40,215 bases of DNA from Desulfobacteraceae bacterium (GTDB lineage Bacteria; Desulfobacterota; Desulfobacteria; Desulfobacterales; Desulfobacteraceae): positions 1 through 40,215 of the forward strand of contig JAAELK010000062.1 of the NCBI GenBank assembly GCA_024226935.1. Reading direction: 5' to 3'. Under the pieces are notes generated by a model. That model ran no database searches, was not told where the DNA came from, and saw only the letters and a list, made by a program, of their open reading frames with translations. Below are positions 21,301 to 26,969 of this stretch, in pieces. Both the position numbers and the translations under genes were made by a program. The stretch's first letter is position 1. Each line of letters begins with the position of its first letter.

Positions 21301-24242
21301 ATGGCATCTTTCATACGTTTTAAAACAAACACCACAGAACCTTCACCCAGAACAAAGCCGTCGGCACGACCATCAAAAGGATAGGACCCCGTTGCAGACA
21401 AAGCTCCTATCTTGGCAAATCCGATAAAAGATTCCGGAGCCAAATGGGTATTTACCCCACCCACAATAACCTGATCGTGATCACCGGATAAAAGTTCCCC
21501 CACCGCAGCCTCAATGGCAGTGATGGAAGATGCACAGGCCGCATCCACAACATAGTTGGCACCCCTGGCACCCAAGTGCCGGGCAATTCTGGAGGCTTCA
21601 ATATTCAAAAGAATTCCGTGGACGGGATCATACCCCTTATGTTCCCCTTCCATCCCATTTTGCAGAGCCTGTTTAATTTTTTCTTTTTCAGCATCTCCAA
21701 GGGTAGCGTACTCCTTGGTTTTCTCCAGCATGGAAACCACTTCCGGATACCAGTATTTAAGCTGGATCTCATTTGCCAATTCATTGGCAAGGCAAGTGGC
21801 AATAATAACAGCTGTCCTTTGGGGATCATCGGTTATCAACCTGTCATCTTCCCCCAGAAGCCCTGCATTTTCCACTGCTTTATAAGCTGTAGAAAGCGCC
21901 ATTTGCTGACTTCGGGACAGATGTTTTTCCTTGCCTTCATCATAACCGAATCGATCACTATCAAATTTGAAATCATCCACATGACCGGCCAAAATAGTAT
22001 AGGTGGTATCATCGGCGTTCTTATCCGGATTATAATATAAATCTCTGTCAAAACGGGCTTTGGGCATCTCACTGATGGAATATTTTTTATTCAGAATATT
22101 CTCCCAGAGCATGTCCGGATTATCTGCATGGGGAAGAGTACAACCAATACCCACCACGGCAATCTCGTCTTTGATTTTATTTACCGGACTGGAAAAGATC
22201 TCCAATTGATTGATGTGTGCGAACAGGTCGGCCTTGCCACTAAAATATTGATCATGGATCTCTTTGATGGAAACAGGTTCCTTGAAAAAAGCCAGGCTAT
22301 CACCCACCAGAAAATTTCCCTTTTCCCTATGTTCAGCATCGTCAAACCAAGTGTAGTTATCTTTTCCTGGATTTTTAAAATCCGGCAGAAAACCTTTAGC
22401 ACCAATGAGTAGAGAGCCGATATTGCGTTTTTCAAAGGAGCGTTTTCGCTGGGATAATTTTTCATTATTCAAAATCATCCGGGCTTCATGTTCCTCCATT
22501 TCCTTGGCAAAACGGGTGGGAGCTGTTCTGGATGCAAGCCCCAGACTCCTGCCAATGACCACTGTTTCATCTTTTTCAATGATAATTTCCTGATATTGTT
22601 TTTTCACAGCTTTTGTGTCAACAATTTCATTGGAAAACAGATAGGCAGTACCTACCTGAATCCCGATTTTTGCCCCCCTGGCAGCAAGAAAGGAAGCCAT
22701 ACCAGAGATGAAAAAAGAGGCAAAGGCCGTGGTAATACCACCGGCAAAAACCAGATAAAGGTCGGATAAATCCCGTGATGTATTGATCAATTTTGCTATG
22801 GCGGCTTCCCATAGAACCATGCTGGACAGGGAACCCACATGCCCACCTGCTTCACCACCCTCAAAAATAAACCTGCGACACCCATTTTCCAGTGCATTTT
22901 CCATCATGGAAACAGATGGAGTGTGCAGATAGGTTTTGGTGCCAGCCTTTTCCAGTTCAACCACCTGGGAGGGAATACCACCTGCAAACAAAGCATAGGG
23001 TACCTTGTATTTTTTTACCATATCCAGATGCTTGTGAACTGCGGGATTAAAGGCTTCAATACCCACAAGACCGGCGCCAAAATTTATAACTTTGTCTGCC
23101 CCATCTTTGAGCATATCATCGGCCAGGGTTTCGGGCTGGCTCCCCACAGCAAAAAAGGGTAAGGCTCCGGCTTCCAATACCATATTAGCAAATTGACTAT
23201 TGTCCGAAATATTAGCCATGGGTCCCTGGATCAATGGGAACTTGGTGGATTGATCTTTTGCAAAAGCAGAATCCGGCACCACCGGATCATACCGGTCAAT
23301 AAAATCAAGATTTTCCCCGATAACAGTAAAAAAAGAAGATACCATGGATTCAAGACTGGTAGATTCCCTGGCAAAGTCCTTGGCAAAAACCCCATCCTGG
23401 CCGAGATAGAACAAGGACTGAATAAATGAGACATCCTGATTATCCAGACCAACTATGTTATTGGCAATGGACTGATAAATCTGATTATGCCCATCACTTG
23501 CCTCGGCAACCTGAACAGCTTCCTGTTTAAGATCCCTGACAATCTTGGTCCCCAGCTTTGCAAAAACCCGATAAATCTCTTTATCCTGGAAAATAATTTC
23601 AGTGGAATCTCCTTCATCCACCATGGCCAACAATTTTTTAAAATTTTGTGATACAGGGGCCTCATCTGCCAACAACACCTGACTGTCCATAACAAACCCG
23701 GACACTCCTGCAGCCAGCATACCGGCAGCAGTATACCTGCCAACACCTCCATGGATAAAAACAGGCAGATCACTATTTTTCAAATACCATTGCATGAGGA
23801 TAAAAGAAGAATATCTGGACACCTTTCCCGCAGCCTCATTCCCCTTGAGAATCAAACCATGGGGATCAACGGCCTTTATATTATCAATCAGATGAATATC
23901 ATTAATTTCAAGAATTATTTTTGTACCACTAAAATTAGAAAAATCAGCGGCCTTATCCTCTTTAGAAAGGGGGACAATCAAAAGATCAAGGTTAGGCATA
24001 TTTTTCTGCTTCAGGGCAGCAATGGTATCATGGTCATGGGAAGATAACCGCAAGCCAAAGCCAAGATTTTCCCTGGAAAGCAAAGAAGCCTTTTCCAGAA
24101 TATCATCATGACTTAAAAACTCCGTATCAAAGACAGGTAAAGCACCAGACCGGTAGATGGCATGAAAATAGCTGGAGTCAAATACCTTGACGGGTGTATA
24201 AATCATCAAAGGCAATCTTGAATTCAGTATTCTTGTAATCAT
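12345..24242 (-). CDS. Single-chain PUFA-synthase-like type I megasynthase (NPD-NPD-KS-KS*-AT-KS-4xACP-KR-DH)
   Basis: A 3965-residue iterative polyketide/fatty-acid synthase. In order: two nitronate-monooxygenase/PfaD-like flavin barrels (about 1-240 and 330-600; GGEAGGHVG near 466); KS1 (692-1140) with C903, H1039 and H1074; KS2 (1175-1620) with C1380 but no catalytic histidines; an SASVQ-repeat linker; a malonyl-type AT (1700-1990, GHSVGEYTA, S1790); KS3 (2090-2620) with C2343, H2491 and H2531; four acyl carrier domains (GIDTVKQ centred on T2727, T2824, T2929 and T3042); a ketoreductase (about 3130-3620, GGAGGI, Y3555); and a hot-dog dehydratase (about 3650-3950, LHDHTMG and DAMFQ). I start at the second of two close ATGs because GGAG is eight bases upstream. 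KS, AT, tandem ACP, KR and DH follow PfaA; the barrels correspond to PfaD. No thioesterase is visible. The product is unknown, probably a long reduced acyl chain. Confidence 0.9.
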   Translation of the reverse strand: MITRILNSRLPLMIYTPVKVFDSSYFHAIYRSGALPVFDTEFLSHDDILEKASLLSRENLGFGLRLSSHDHDTIAALKQKNMPNLDLLIVPLSKEDKAADFSNFSGTKIILEINDIHLIDNIKAVDPHGLILKGNEAAGKVSRYSSFILMQWYLKNSDLPVFIHGGVGRYTAAGMLAAGVSGFVMDSQVLLADEAPVSQNFKKLLAMVDEGDSTEIIFQDKEIYRVFAKLGTKIVRDLKQEAVQVAEASDGHNQIYQSIANNIVGLDNQDVSFIQSLFYLGQDGVFAKDFARESTSLESMVSSFFTVIGENLDFIDRYDPVVPDSAFAKDQSTKFPLIQGPMANISDNSQFANMVLEAGALPFFAVGSQPETLADDMLKDGADKVINFGAGLVGIEAFNPAVHKHLDMVKKYKVPYALFAGGIPSQVVELEKAGTKTYLHTPSVSMMENALENGCRRFIFEGGEAGGHVGSLSSMVLWEAAIAKLINTSRDLSDLYLVFAGGITTAFASFFISGMASFLAARGAKIGIQVGTAYLFSNEIVDTKAVKKQYQEIIIEKDETVVIGRSLGLASRTAPTRFAKEMEEHEARMILNNEKLSQRKRSFEKRNIGSLLIGAKGFLPDFKNPGKDNYTWFDDAEHREKGNFLVGDSLAFFKEPVSIKEIHDQYFSGKADLFAHINQLEIFSSPVNKIKDEIAVVGIGCTLPHADNPDMLWENILNKKYSISEMPKARFDRDLYYNPDKNADDTTYTILAGHVDDFKFDSDRFGYDEGKEKHLSRSQQMALSTAYKAVENAGLLGEDDRLITDDPQRTAVIIATCLANELANEIQLKYWYPEVVSMLEKTKEYATLGDAEKEKIKQALQNGMEGEHKGYDPVHGILLNIEASRIARHLGARGANYVVDAACASSITAIEAAVGELLSGDHDQVIVGGVNTHLAPESFIGFAKIGALSATGSYPFDGRADGFVLGEGSVVFVLKRMKDAIRDKDKILGVINSIGGSSDGKGKAIAAPKPKGQEMSLARCFENIRPEILPEDIGFIEAHGTSTQVGDEVELKTLATMYKNAHAGVSSIKSQIGHLLGCAGSAGLLKALLAVNKGVLPPNGKFKTLSDNCDLSDSSMYIVEDAKAWDPGTGKTRKAGISSYGFGGINYHMVVEEMTDGYEAMKRDIFSDLTYDFNEDRIVVAGLGVFLPGASNTEEFWEKLSTGEKQLSHIPKEHFDNDAYAAFDKNSHYRLPKIKAGVIKDYKFNSIKYRMPPKMVRSIERGQLFGLEAAGEALESCGLLEKKGASVRTGVILGTISGERQSKNIIRVRKNFIGNLIKNCSGLPADIAGTVGQEIVDAICSDIPENNEDTTPGLLSNIISGRIANFFDLNGPNYVLDASCASSTIAIRNATRNLKHKDLDFVLAGGVDCNLYPAVLMAFKRLGLLSEGACKYFDSRAEGYVMGEGAAIHVLTTYKKAKDAGMKILGEINECTIRSSVPDHLLAPSEQTFVSVINEAYQKSGIRKSDINHLDLFAFSNIFGDIIEKQVTEACFNHEMYCANIKPQFGYFKAANPAVALAKLMLMNSKGQILPDFNYDQKYSTLNDSKILKPATKVVSRSSDQTFMFAANVNGIGGNHGHMIVSCLPRVLERQLAGFDQSESVESASVQSASVQSASVQSASVQSASAQPVIEVEYKTLPGDDLVLGDTSYSADHRGKKLRMVALLSGQGAQRPGMMKELFEADAHIRSVLEKGDTIFKKLRGYSLLDMMFKEDDRLNSTQNTQPAVFLSSAAICSRLAMEGFAPDYFIGHSVGEYTALFCSGMLGFEDAMRLIIKRSDLMYESTLKDPGKIMVVFKNEKETASLIRKSFVSNIYITNKNSEKQTAVSGKAEDIEKFCQYLSQQAVVYKKLNLTGAFHTPMLKEASDKLRAYLAPLQFNNTRYGRIISNTMAQPYPDQPEEVKDLLAKQIVSPVEFIKSIENVYVSGRTHFIEIGPSRLLVNLLKNINVGEYGTAVSVDARVGEVASFEACRQYLISCNAIFEPKTIVHPEPEEIVEHQVAVKEELPEIEMSEDFESFKQNNQSFVDRILYKEFQHQKRNLAVDAMERFNFNTQRIMISGVSVGLPGKARRVFSKDNFDAILNGKNFIEPLSTAAMEELTDKNITKLFKQPDGNAKFVQITKTEDVIHLAGQLGYFDLTDEYGIKEQYDVAMAMGIAAGIEALKDANIPLVMQYKKMKGGKTMIPAGFALPEEMQEETGVIITSLWPNSETLIKELEKYYYGKLFLKPYEEFEKIYYYLMEKVKEMEIKEELTEWFFKAKSRKRTDVDTYKFDRNFVANYCPLGSAHLAQIIKAKGPNTLVSSACASTTLAIGIAEDWIRVGRCKRVLVIGGENATSPTQNQWVGSGFLALGAATIKKRVSEGAKPFDEDRNGTILGSGAIGMVIEDQSSVNKRGMTGQCEILGTHMANSAYHTFNIDVPHMASEMKKFITKVENRTGLRKEDYADKLLFMSHETYTPARGGSADAEVTALETTFSKYLSKICISNTKGFTGHTLGAAIEDVVMVKALQKRKAPPIANLKKIPSHFRKLNFSGQDKIDSEYGLHLSAGFGSHFAFVFVKRVEENPVKGNRAYHKWLRKITGSQKPELKVIDNTLCVIAGDPETGPLEPDTKKFDGSENKSQVSKTGQVSVSPSAPVIETAVLDSNPQSVLEPAAVPVAKVKQIIAEQTGYAADMLEDDLDLEADLGIDTVKQVEIFGNIAAAFSFPVPDDLKLRELNTIEKLGAYVATRVDIPAAVPEVLVSAPLAPAGSSNAIEMVKTVIAEQTGYAADMLEDDLDLEADLGIDTVKQVEIFAKVASTFGFSVPDDLKLRNLNTIQKLADYVGSRVATPVESPVLAVADKALASQPKQEALVVAPDAVATVKEVIAEQTGYAADMLEGDLDLEADLGIDTVKQVEIFAKVASTFGFSVPDDLKLRDLNTIARLAEYVQARIGGTSQAQVLKPEPSVPTAPKTPDSVGSPGIASQIPGNDAIDTVRDVIAQQTGYAADMLEDDLDLEADLGIDTVKQVEIFAKVASIFDFSVPDDLKLRELNTIAKLADYINQRAQITIAPAKEPISVTGSGDGVEKVLPVDSSHGFPDVTSPIKRLVVRVDEAAMPKASTRDFKGKKILISLDSHGFAGAVIDRIKGLGGEVITMGVQNGNNPVDLDLDLSDIKGMEEKLEGFKTKTSGVNGFIHLAPLDYYFAGKNAAEVKNPVFASDEELDTTIKSAFVLIKSLFDILDGKGNIMGAITFDSVIFPYMAGGGEIHPMFAGLAGLMKTVNKEMPDTQVKVVDFSYKHPKKSLDRIVDLFIGELLSEDGRCEVGYKNKKRYVLSMHQSIADRTQRIVSENDTLLVTGGAGGITYEILKRVVETYKVNLVILDINDIYATDPKYLEKSSSSADLMALLRSDMPGVKPVEIKRALDRLIRVRQSVENIEYLQSLGIQVDYKCVDVTDFKAVKKAVDSCDHIDGIFHAAGMEMSQFIPKKELWSFELVVDVKIKGMRNLLEAAKDRDYKYFFTFSSVTARFGNQGQVDYTAANDFLGKTMFLEKQRHPERTYKVYAWTAWGGVGMATNPTVKKVLEDRGIQFLPMDQGVKFFMADLLDRTESEMVFSGMDYDFDIDGLLGDPSDKAFPFLDDIVDQTSSSVTYSRVLDLKRDIFLHDHTMGDVPLFLGSTGIETMAEVARSLSGDSKHLTNLSDFSIPYGIKLLKGRPKELLIQGKQTDENAFDCNISSVFKNPKGVVVGDPKLHYQGSYQFSKTGLAPKKIDLPQFSPVSFDGDIETLVYHPSRLFMFGVFGTIMDINSFDGTTLVTSLEDKNPGEFFKGVKDPMFVAGPVLVDAMFQTGGLLEFFTSSITVLPYKIHSMNFYGTIQKNRSYFCVTQKINSGAETNTYNLTLTDAKGNVFVEILGFEMVKLGPLAVEDRIADKISFVSAKKEKGETVL
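15060..16155 (-). repeat. Four tandem acyl-carrier-protein modules
   Basis: Four copies of a carrier module inside the megasynthase, centred near 16064, 15773, 15458 and 15119 on the plus strand and spaced about 290-340 bp apart. Each encodes the same core (GYAADMLE, DLDLEADLGIDTVKQVEIF and VPDDLKLR-LNTI) joined by Pro/Ala-rich linkers. The copies are very similar at nucleotide level, which suggests recent duplication or gene conversion. Tandem ACPs are a hallmark of PUFA synthases, where ACP number influences yield. All four copies have Thr where Ser normally carries phosphopantetheine. Confidence 0.85.
19245..19320 (-). repeat. 15-bp tandem repeat encoding an SASVQ linker
   Basis: About five copies of a 15-base unit (coding strand TCAGCAAGTGTTCAA and variants) that encode SASVQ repeats. 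They lie in the flexible linker between KS2 and the acyltransferase domain. The unit is in frame, so copy-number changes by slippage would alter linker length without breaking the protein. The copies differ from each other by single bases. Confidence 0.75.
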
Positions 24243-24540
24243 AAACATAACTCCATATATAGTTTTTGGTATCATCTTTATTTGACTGCCTGCCAAATGA
24301 AAAACGATGGTTCTCAAACATTTATTTTAATTTCAATTTCCATTTTATATATCAAAGAGTGTGCCACCCTGTATGTTTTTTCTAACACCCTGAAATAAAA
24401 ACCATTTATAAAAAAAAATGTTTTTTTCATCATAACCACCTTTAAATATTCTGGCATTTTATGTATACTGGCCATACAAAATTGCTCAAAGATTTAAATA
24501 TTTTTAATAGATTAATCTGCTTCAACCAAATGGAGATCCT
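24243..24540. other. Divergent control region between megasynthase and regulator
   Basis: About 300 bases shared by two divergent genes. On the minus strand it holds a -24/-12-type promoter candidate, listed separately. On the plus side TATACT (24464-24469) with TTTAAA 17 bases upstream is a weak sigma-70 candidate for the regulator gene. An imperfect dyad TGTAT-N7-ATACA (24462-24478) overlaps that -10 box and is a candidate binding site for the regulator itself or another factor. Runs of A and T near 24410-24427 may bend the DNA. Roles are inferred. Confidence 0.45.
24351..24366 (-). promoter_or_regulatory. Candidate sigma-54 (-24/-12) promoter of the megasynthase
   Basis: On the minus strand TGGCACACTCTTTGAT matches TGGCAC-N5-TTGCA with a perfect -24 element. 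The distance between the invariant GG and the -12 dinucleotide is correct (10 bases), but the -12 element reads GA instead of GC. Transcription would start near 24340, about 100 bases before the megasynthase ATG. The adjacent divergent gene encodes a sigma-54 activator, which supports the assignment. Confidence 0.55.
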
Positions 24541-26034
24541 GTGAGAAAAATTCAATTGGACCAAAAAGAAAGACAATTCTTCAAAACCGTCCATAATGCA
24601 GCCTTTGCAAACCCGTTCAGCGAGCTAAGGGAAAAATTGGACCAGAAGATTGCCGGACTTTTCCCTTCTGCATCCCGCAGGGAAAGCAAAGACAAAGGCG
24701 TCTGGGAAGTGGATAAACGTTTAAAAAAACTGGAAACGGAAAATAAAGCAAATATAAATGACTACCAGGACGGGGACAAAGAAATACTTCGGGTGGTCTA
24801 TCTATTCGATATCTTCCATAAATTCAGGGACAAATTTGATCAATTAATCAAAGAGCAGATCAAAGCCAAAGACTCACCGGTCAAAGTTGATTTTGTTGAA
24901 CAAGCAAAACAGATGGTTCTTCAAAAAGGTTTTGACACCAAAACCTTTTACCATTATTTCGCCCTATCCTACCAGTTGAGGAGGGCATTTTATTTTATAT
25001 CCCACGCCCTGGTGGGCAATAGTACCTGTATGCGCAACCTGAAAAAACATCTCTGGTATAATATTTTCACCCATAATATTGAACTCTATGACAATGTTCT
25101 ATGGAACAAAATGGAGGATTTTTCCACCCTGCTCATAGGTGAGACCGGAACCGGGAAAGGAACAGCAGCCCAGGCCATAGGTCGAAGCGGCTATATCCCC
25201 TTCGATATCAAAAAAGGATATTTCACAGAAAGCTTTACCCAGGCCTTTTCCTCCCTGAACCTCTCCCAATACCCTGAGACCCTTTTAGAATCCGAATTAT
25301 TCGGCCACACCAAGGGGGCATTCACCGGAGCTGTTGAAGACTACCAAGGGGTTTTTGACAGGTGCAGCCCCCACGGCTCCATCCTATTGGATGAAATCGG
25401 AGAGATCCCCAACCATGTACAAATCAAACTTTTACGGGTTCTCCAGGAAAGGCACTTTTCCCCCGTGGGGGCACACACAACTTTACGGTTTAATGGCCGT
25501 GTCATTGCCGCCACCAACCGCCCCAAAGAAGAGATCATGGGTGGCAAAATTTTCAGGGATGACTTTTACTATCGACTCTGTTCAGATATCATCGAGGTTC
25601 CCCCCTTGCGAACCAGAATCAAAGAATCTCCATCGGAACTGGATGATCTTTTGAATTTCACCATCCACCGCATGACCGGTATGGATTCACAAAAATTAAC
25701 CCAAGAAGTAAAAAGAATCATTGACCGCCGGCTGGGAAAGAATTATCAATGGCCAGGTAATGTCAGGGAATTAGAGCAATGCGTTAGAAGCGTATTATTG
25801 AAAAGAGATTACAAGGGCACTAAAATCAGAGAACCAGCCCAGTTATCCCTTTCCAAACTCCTTCAACGGGGAATAAAAGAAAAAAATATTACAGTACCAG
25901 ACCTTGTGGCAGGGTACTGTAAACTGCTCTATGACACCCTTGGAACCTACGAAAAAGTGGCCCGAAAAACGGGGCTGGACCGACGAACCATAAAAAAATA
26001 CATAGAGACCCATACAAAAGGACACAAAGACTGA
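24541..26034 (+). CDS. Sigma-54-dependent transcriptional activator (enhancer-binding protein)
   Basis: A 497-residue AAA+ activator of RNA polymerase-sigma-54. The N-terminal 180 residues are charged and helical and match no receiver, GAF or PAS domain that I can recognise, so the signal is unknown. The ATPase domain has Walker A GETGTGKG (about 200-207), ESELFGHTKGAFTGA with the sigma-54 contact loop GAFTGA at 259-264, Walker B ILLDEIGE near 282 and WPGNVRELEQCV near 405. The C-terminal Fis-type helix-turn-helix lies at about 466-492 (YEKVARKTGLDRRTIKKYI). It starts at GTG 24541, with GGAG five bases upstream. It is divergent from the megasynthase and overlaps the acyltransferase gene by one base, so it is probably the local regulator of this lipid locus. 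Confidence 0.92.
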   Translation: MRKIQLDQKERQFFKTVHNAAFANPFSELREKLDQKIAGLFPSASRRESKDKGVWEVDKRLKKLETENKANINDYQDGDKEILRVVYLFDIFHKFRDKFDQLIKEQIKAKDSPVKVDFVEQAKQMVLQKGFDTKTFYHYFALSYQLRRAFYFISHALVGNSTCMRNLKKHLWYNIFTHNIELYDNVLWNKMEDFSTLLIGETGTGKGTAAQAIGRSGYIPFDIKKGYFTESFTQAFSSLNLSQYPETLLESELFGHTKGAFTGAVEDYQGVFDRCSPHGSILLDEIGEIPNHVQIKLLRVLQERHFSPVGAHTTLRFNGRVIAATNRPKEEIMGGKIFRDDFYYRLCSDIIEVPPLRTRIKESPSELDDLLNFTIHRMTGMDSQKLTQEVKRIIDRRLGKNYQWPGNVRELEQCVRSVLLKRDYKGTKIREPAQLSLSKLLQRGIKEKNITVPDLVAGYCKLLYDTLGTYEKVARKTGLDRRTIKKYIETHTKGHKD

Positions 26035-26924
26035 TGCTTTCTTTTTTACCCTCCCCCCTCAAAGGTATTTTATCCTTTCTACTTGCCCTGGTTAATACTA
26101 TTTGCCTGACTATACCCCTGATTTTTCTATCTCTATTTAAATTTATCATCCCCTTGCCTTCTGCCATTGTAATTGTGGATAAAATTCTAATCGCCATTGC
26201 CACTTTATGGATCAACATAAATTCATTAAATTCGGCTCTGTTCTCTAAAATTGATTGGGATATCCGCGGGATGGAAAAATTAAAAAAAAAGGAGTGGTAT
26301 CTGGTCATGTCCAACCACCAGTCCTGGGTAGACATCCTAGTGCTTCAAAAAACATTGAACAAAAAAATTCCCATGTTAAAATTTTTTTTAAAAAAAGAAC
26401 TCATTTGGGTTCCCTTTCTGGGGATTGCCTGGTGGGCATTGGATTTTCCATTCATGAAACGGTATTCAAAAAAAATTCTTGCCCAAAAACCACATCTGCG
26501 GGGCAAGGACCTTGAAAGTACAAAAAAAGCTTGTAAAAAGTTTAAGCACACACCCATATCCATCATGAATTTTGTAGAAGGCACACGGTTCACCCCCCAA
26601 AAAAACAGTAATCAAAAGGCACCCTTTACCCATCTGCTCACCCCAAGAGCCGGTGGAGTTGCATTTGTTCTGGGATCCATGGGGGACTATCTGCACAAAA
26701 TAATTGATGTTACCATCATATATCCCGATAAAATCCCAAGTTTTTGGGACTTTCTCTCCGGAAAACCCAAAAAAATTATTATTGATCTTAAAGTTTTAGA
26801 GGTGAACCAGGCACTGAAAGGAGATTATTTTAATGACCCGGAATACAAAGCCACCTTTTGTAAATGGCTGAACAGGATATGGATAGAAAAAGATGAAAGA
26901 ATAAGCCGGATCAAGAACCAATAG
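26034..26924 (+). CDS. PlsC-type 1-acylglycerol-3-phosphate acyltransferase (YihG-like)
   Basis: A 296-residue membrane-associated acyltransferase that probably transfers an acyl chain to a glycerophosphate or lysophospholipid. Two hydrophobic segments occupy about residues 10-65. The catalytic NHxxxxD motif is NHQSWVD with H95 and D100; the substrate-binding FVEGTR motif has E182 and R185. The sequence between them (FPFMKRY) and the length resemble the YihG/LCLAT-like branch rather than classic PlsC. The ATG overlaps the regulator stop in TGATG, so the two are translationally coupled. The link to the divergent synthase suggests that it places the synthase product into a lipid; this is inference, and it could instead be a general phospholipid enzyme. 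Confidence 0.85.
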   Translation: MLSFLPSPLKGILSFLLALVNTICLTIPLIFLSLFKFIIPLPSAIVIVDKILIAIATLWININSLNSALFSKIDWDIRGMEKLKKKEWYLVMSNHQSWVDILVLQKTLNKKIPMLKFFLKKELIWVPFLGIAWWALDFPFMKRYSKKILAQKPHLRGKDLESTKKACKKFKHTPISIMNFVEGTRFTPQKNSNQKAPFTHLLTPRAGGVAFVLGSMGDYLHKIIDVTIIYPDKIPSFWDFLSGKPKKIIIDLKVLEVNQALKGDYFNDPEYKATFCKWLNRIWIEKDERISRIKNQ

Positions 26925-26943
26925 CCTGGCACTATTATTTTTT
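26920..26943 (+). terminator. Weak hairpin plus T-run after the acyltransferase gene
   Basis: AATAG and CTATT form a 5-bp stem around a seven-base loop, and a T-run follows. The left arm includes the stop codon. The stem is short and AT-rich, so terminator activity is uncertain. The opposite-strand FapA-like gene ends 27 bases further on. Confidence 0.3.
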
Positions 26944-26969
26944 ACTGCTTATTTTAAATTGATATTTTT

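Noticed and set aside
24469-24486. Plus-strand TGGCCATACAAAATTGCTC as a sigma-54 promoter for the regulator
   Set aside because: The GG and GC are 12 bases apart rather than 10, so spacing is wrong for sigma-54.
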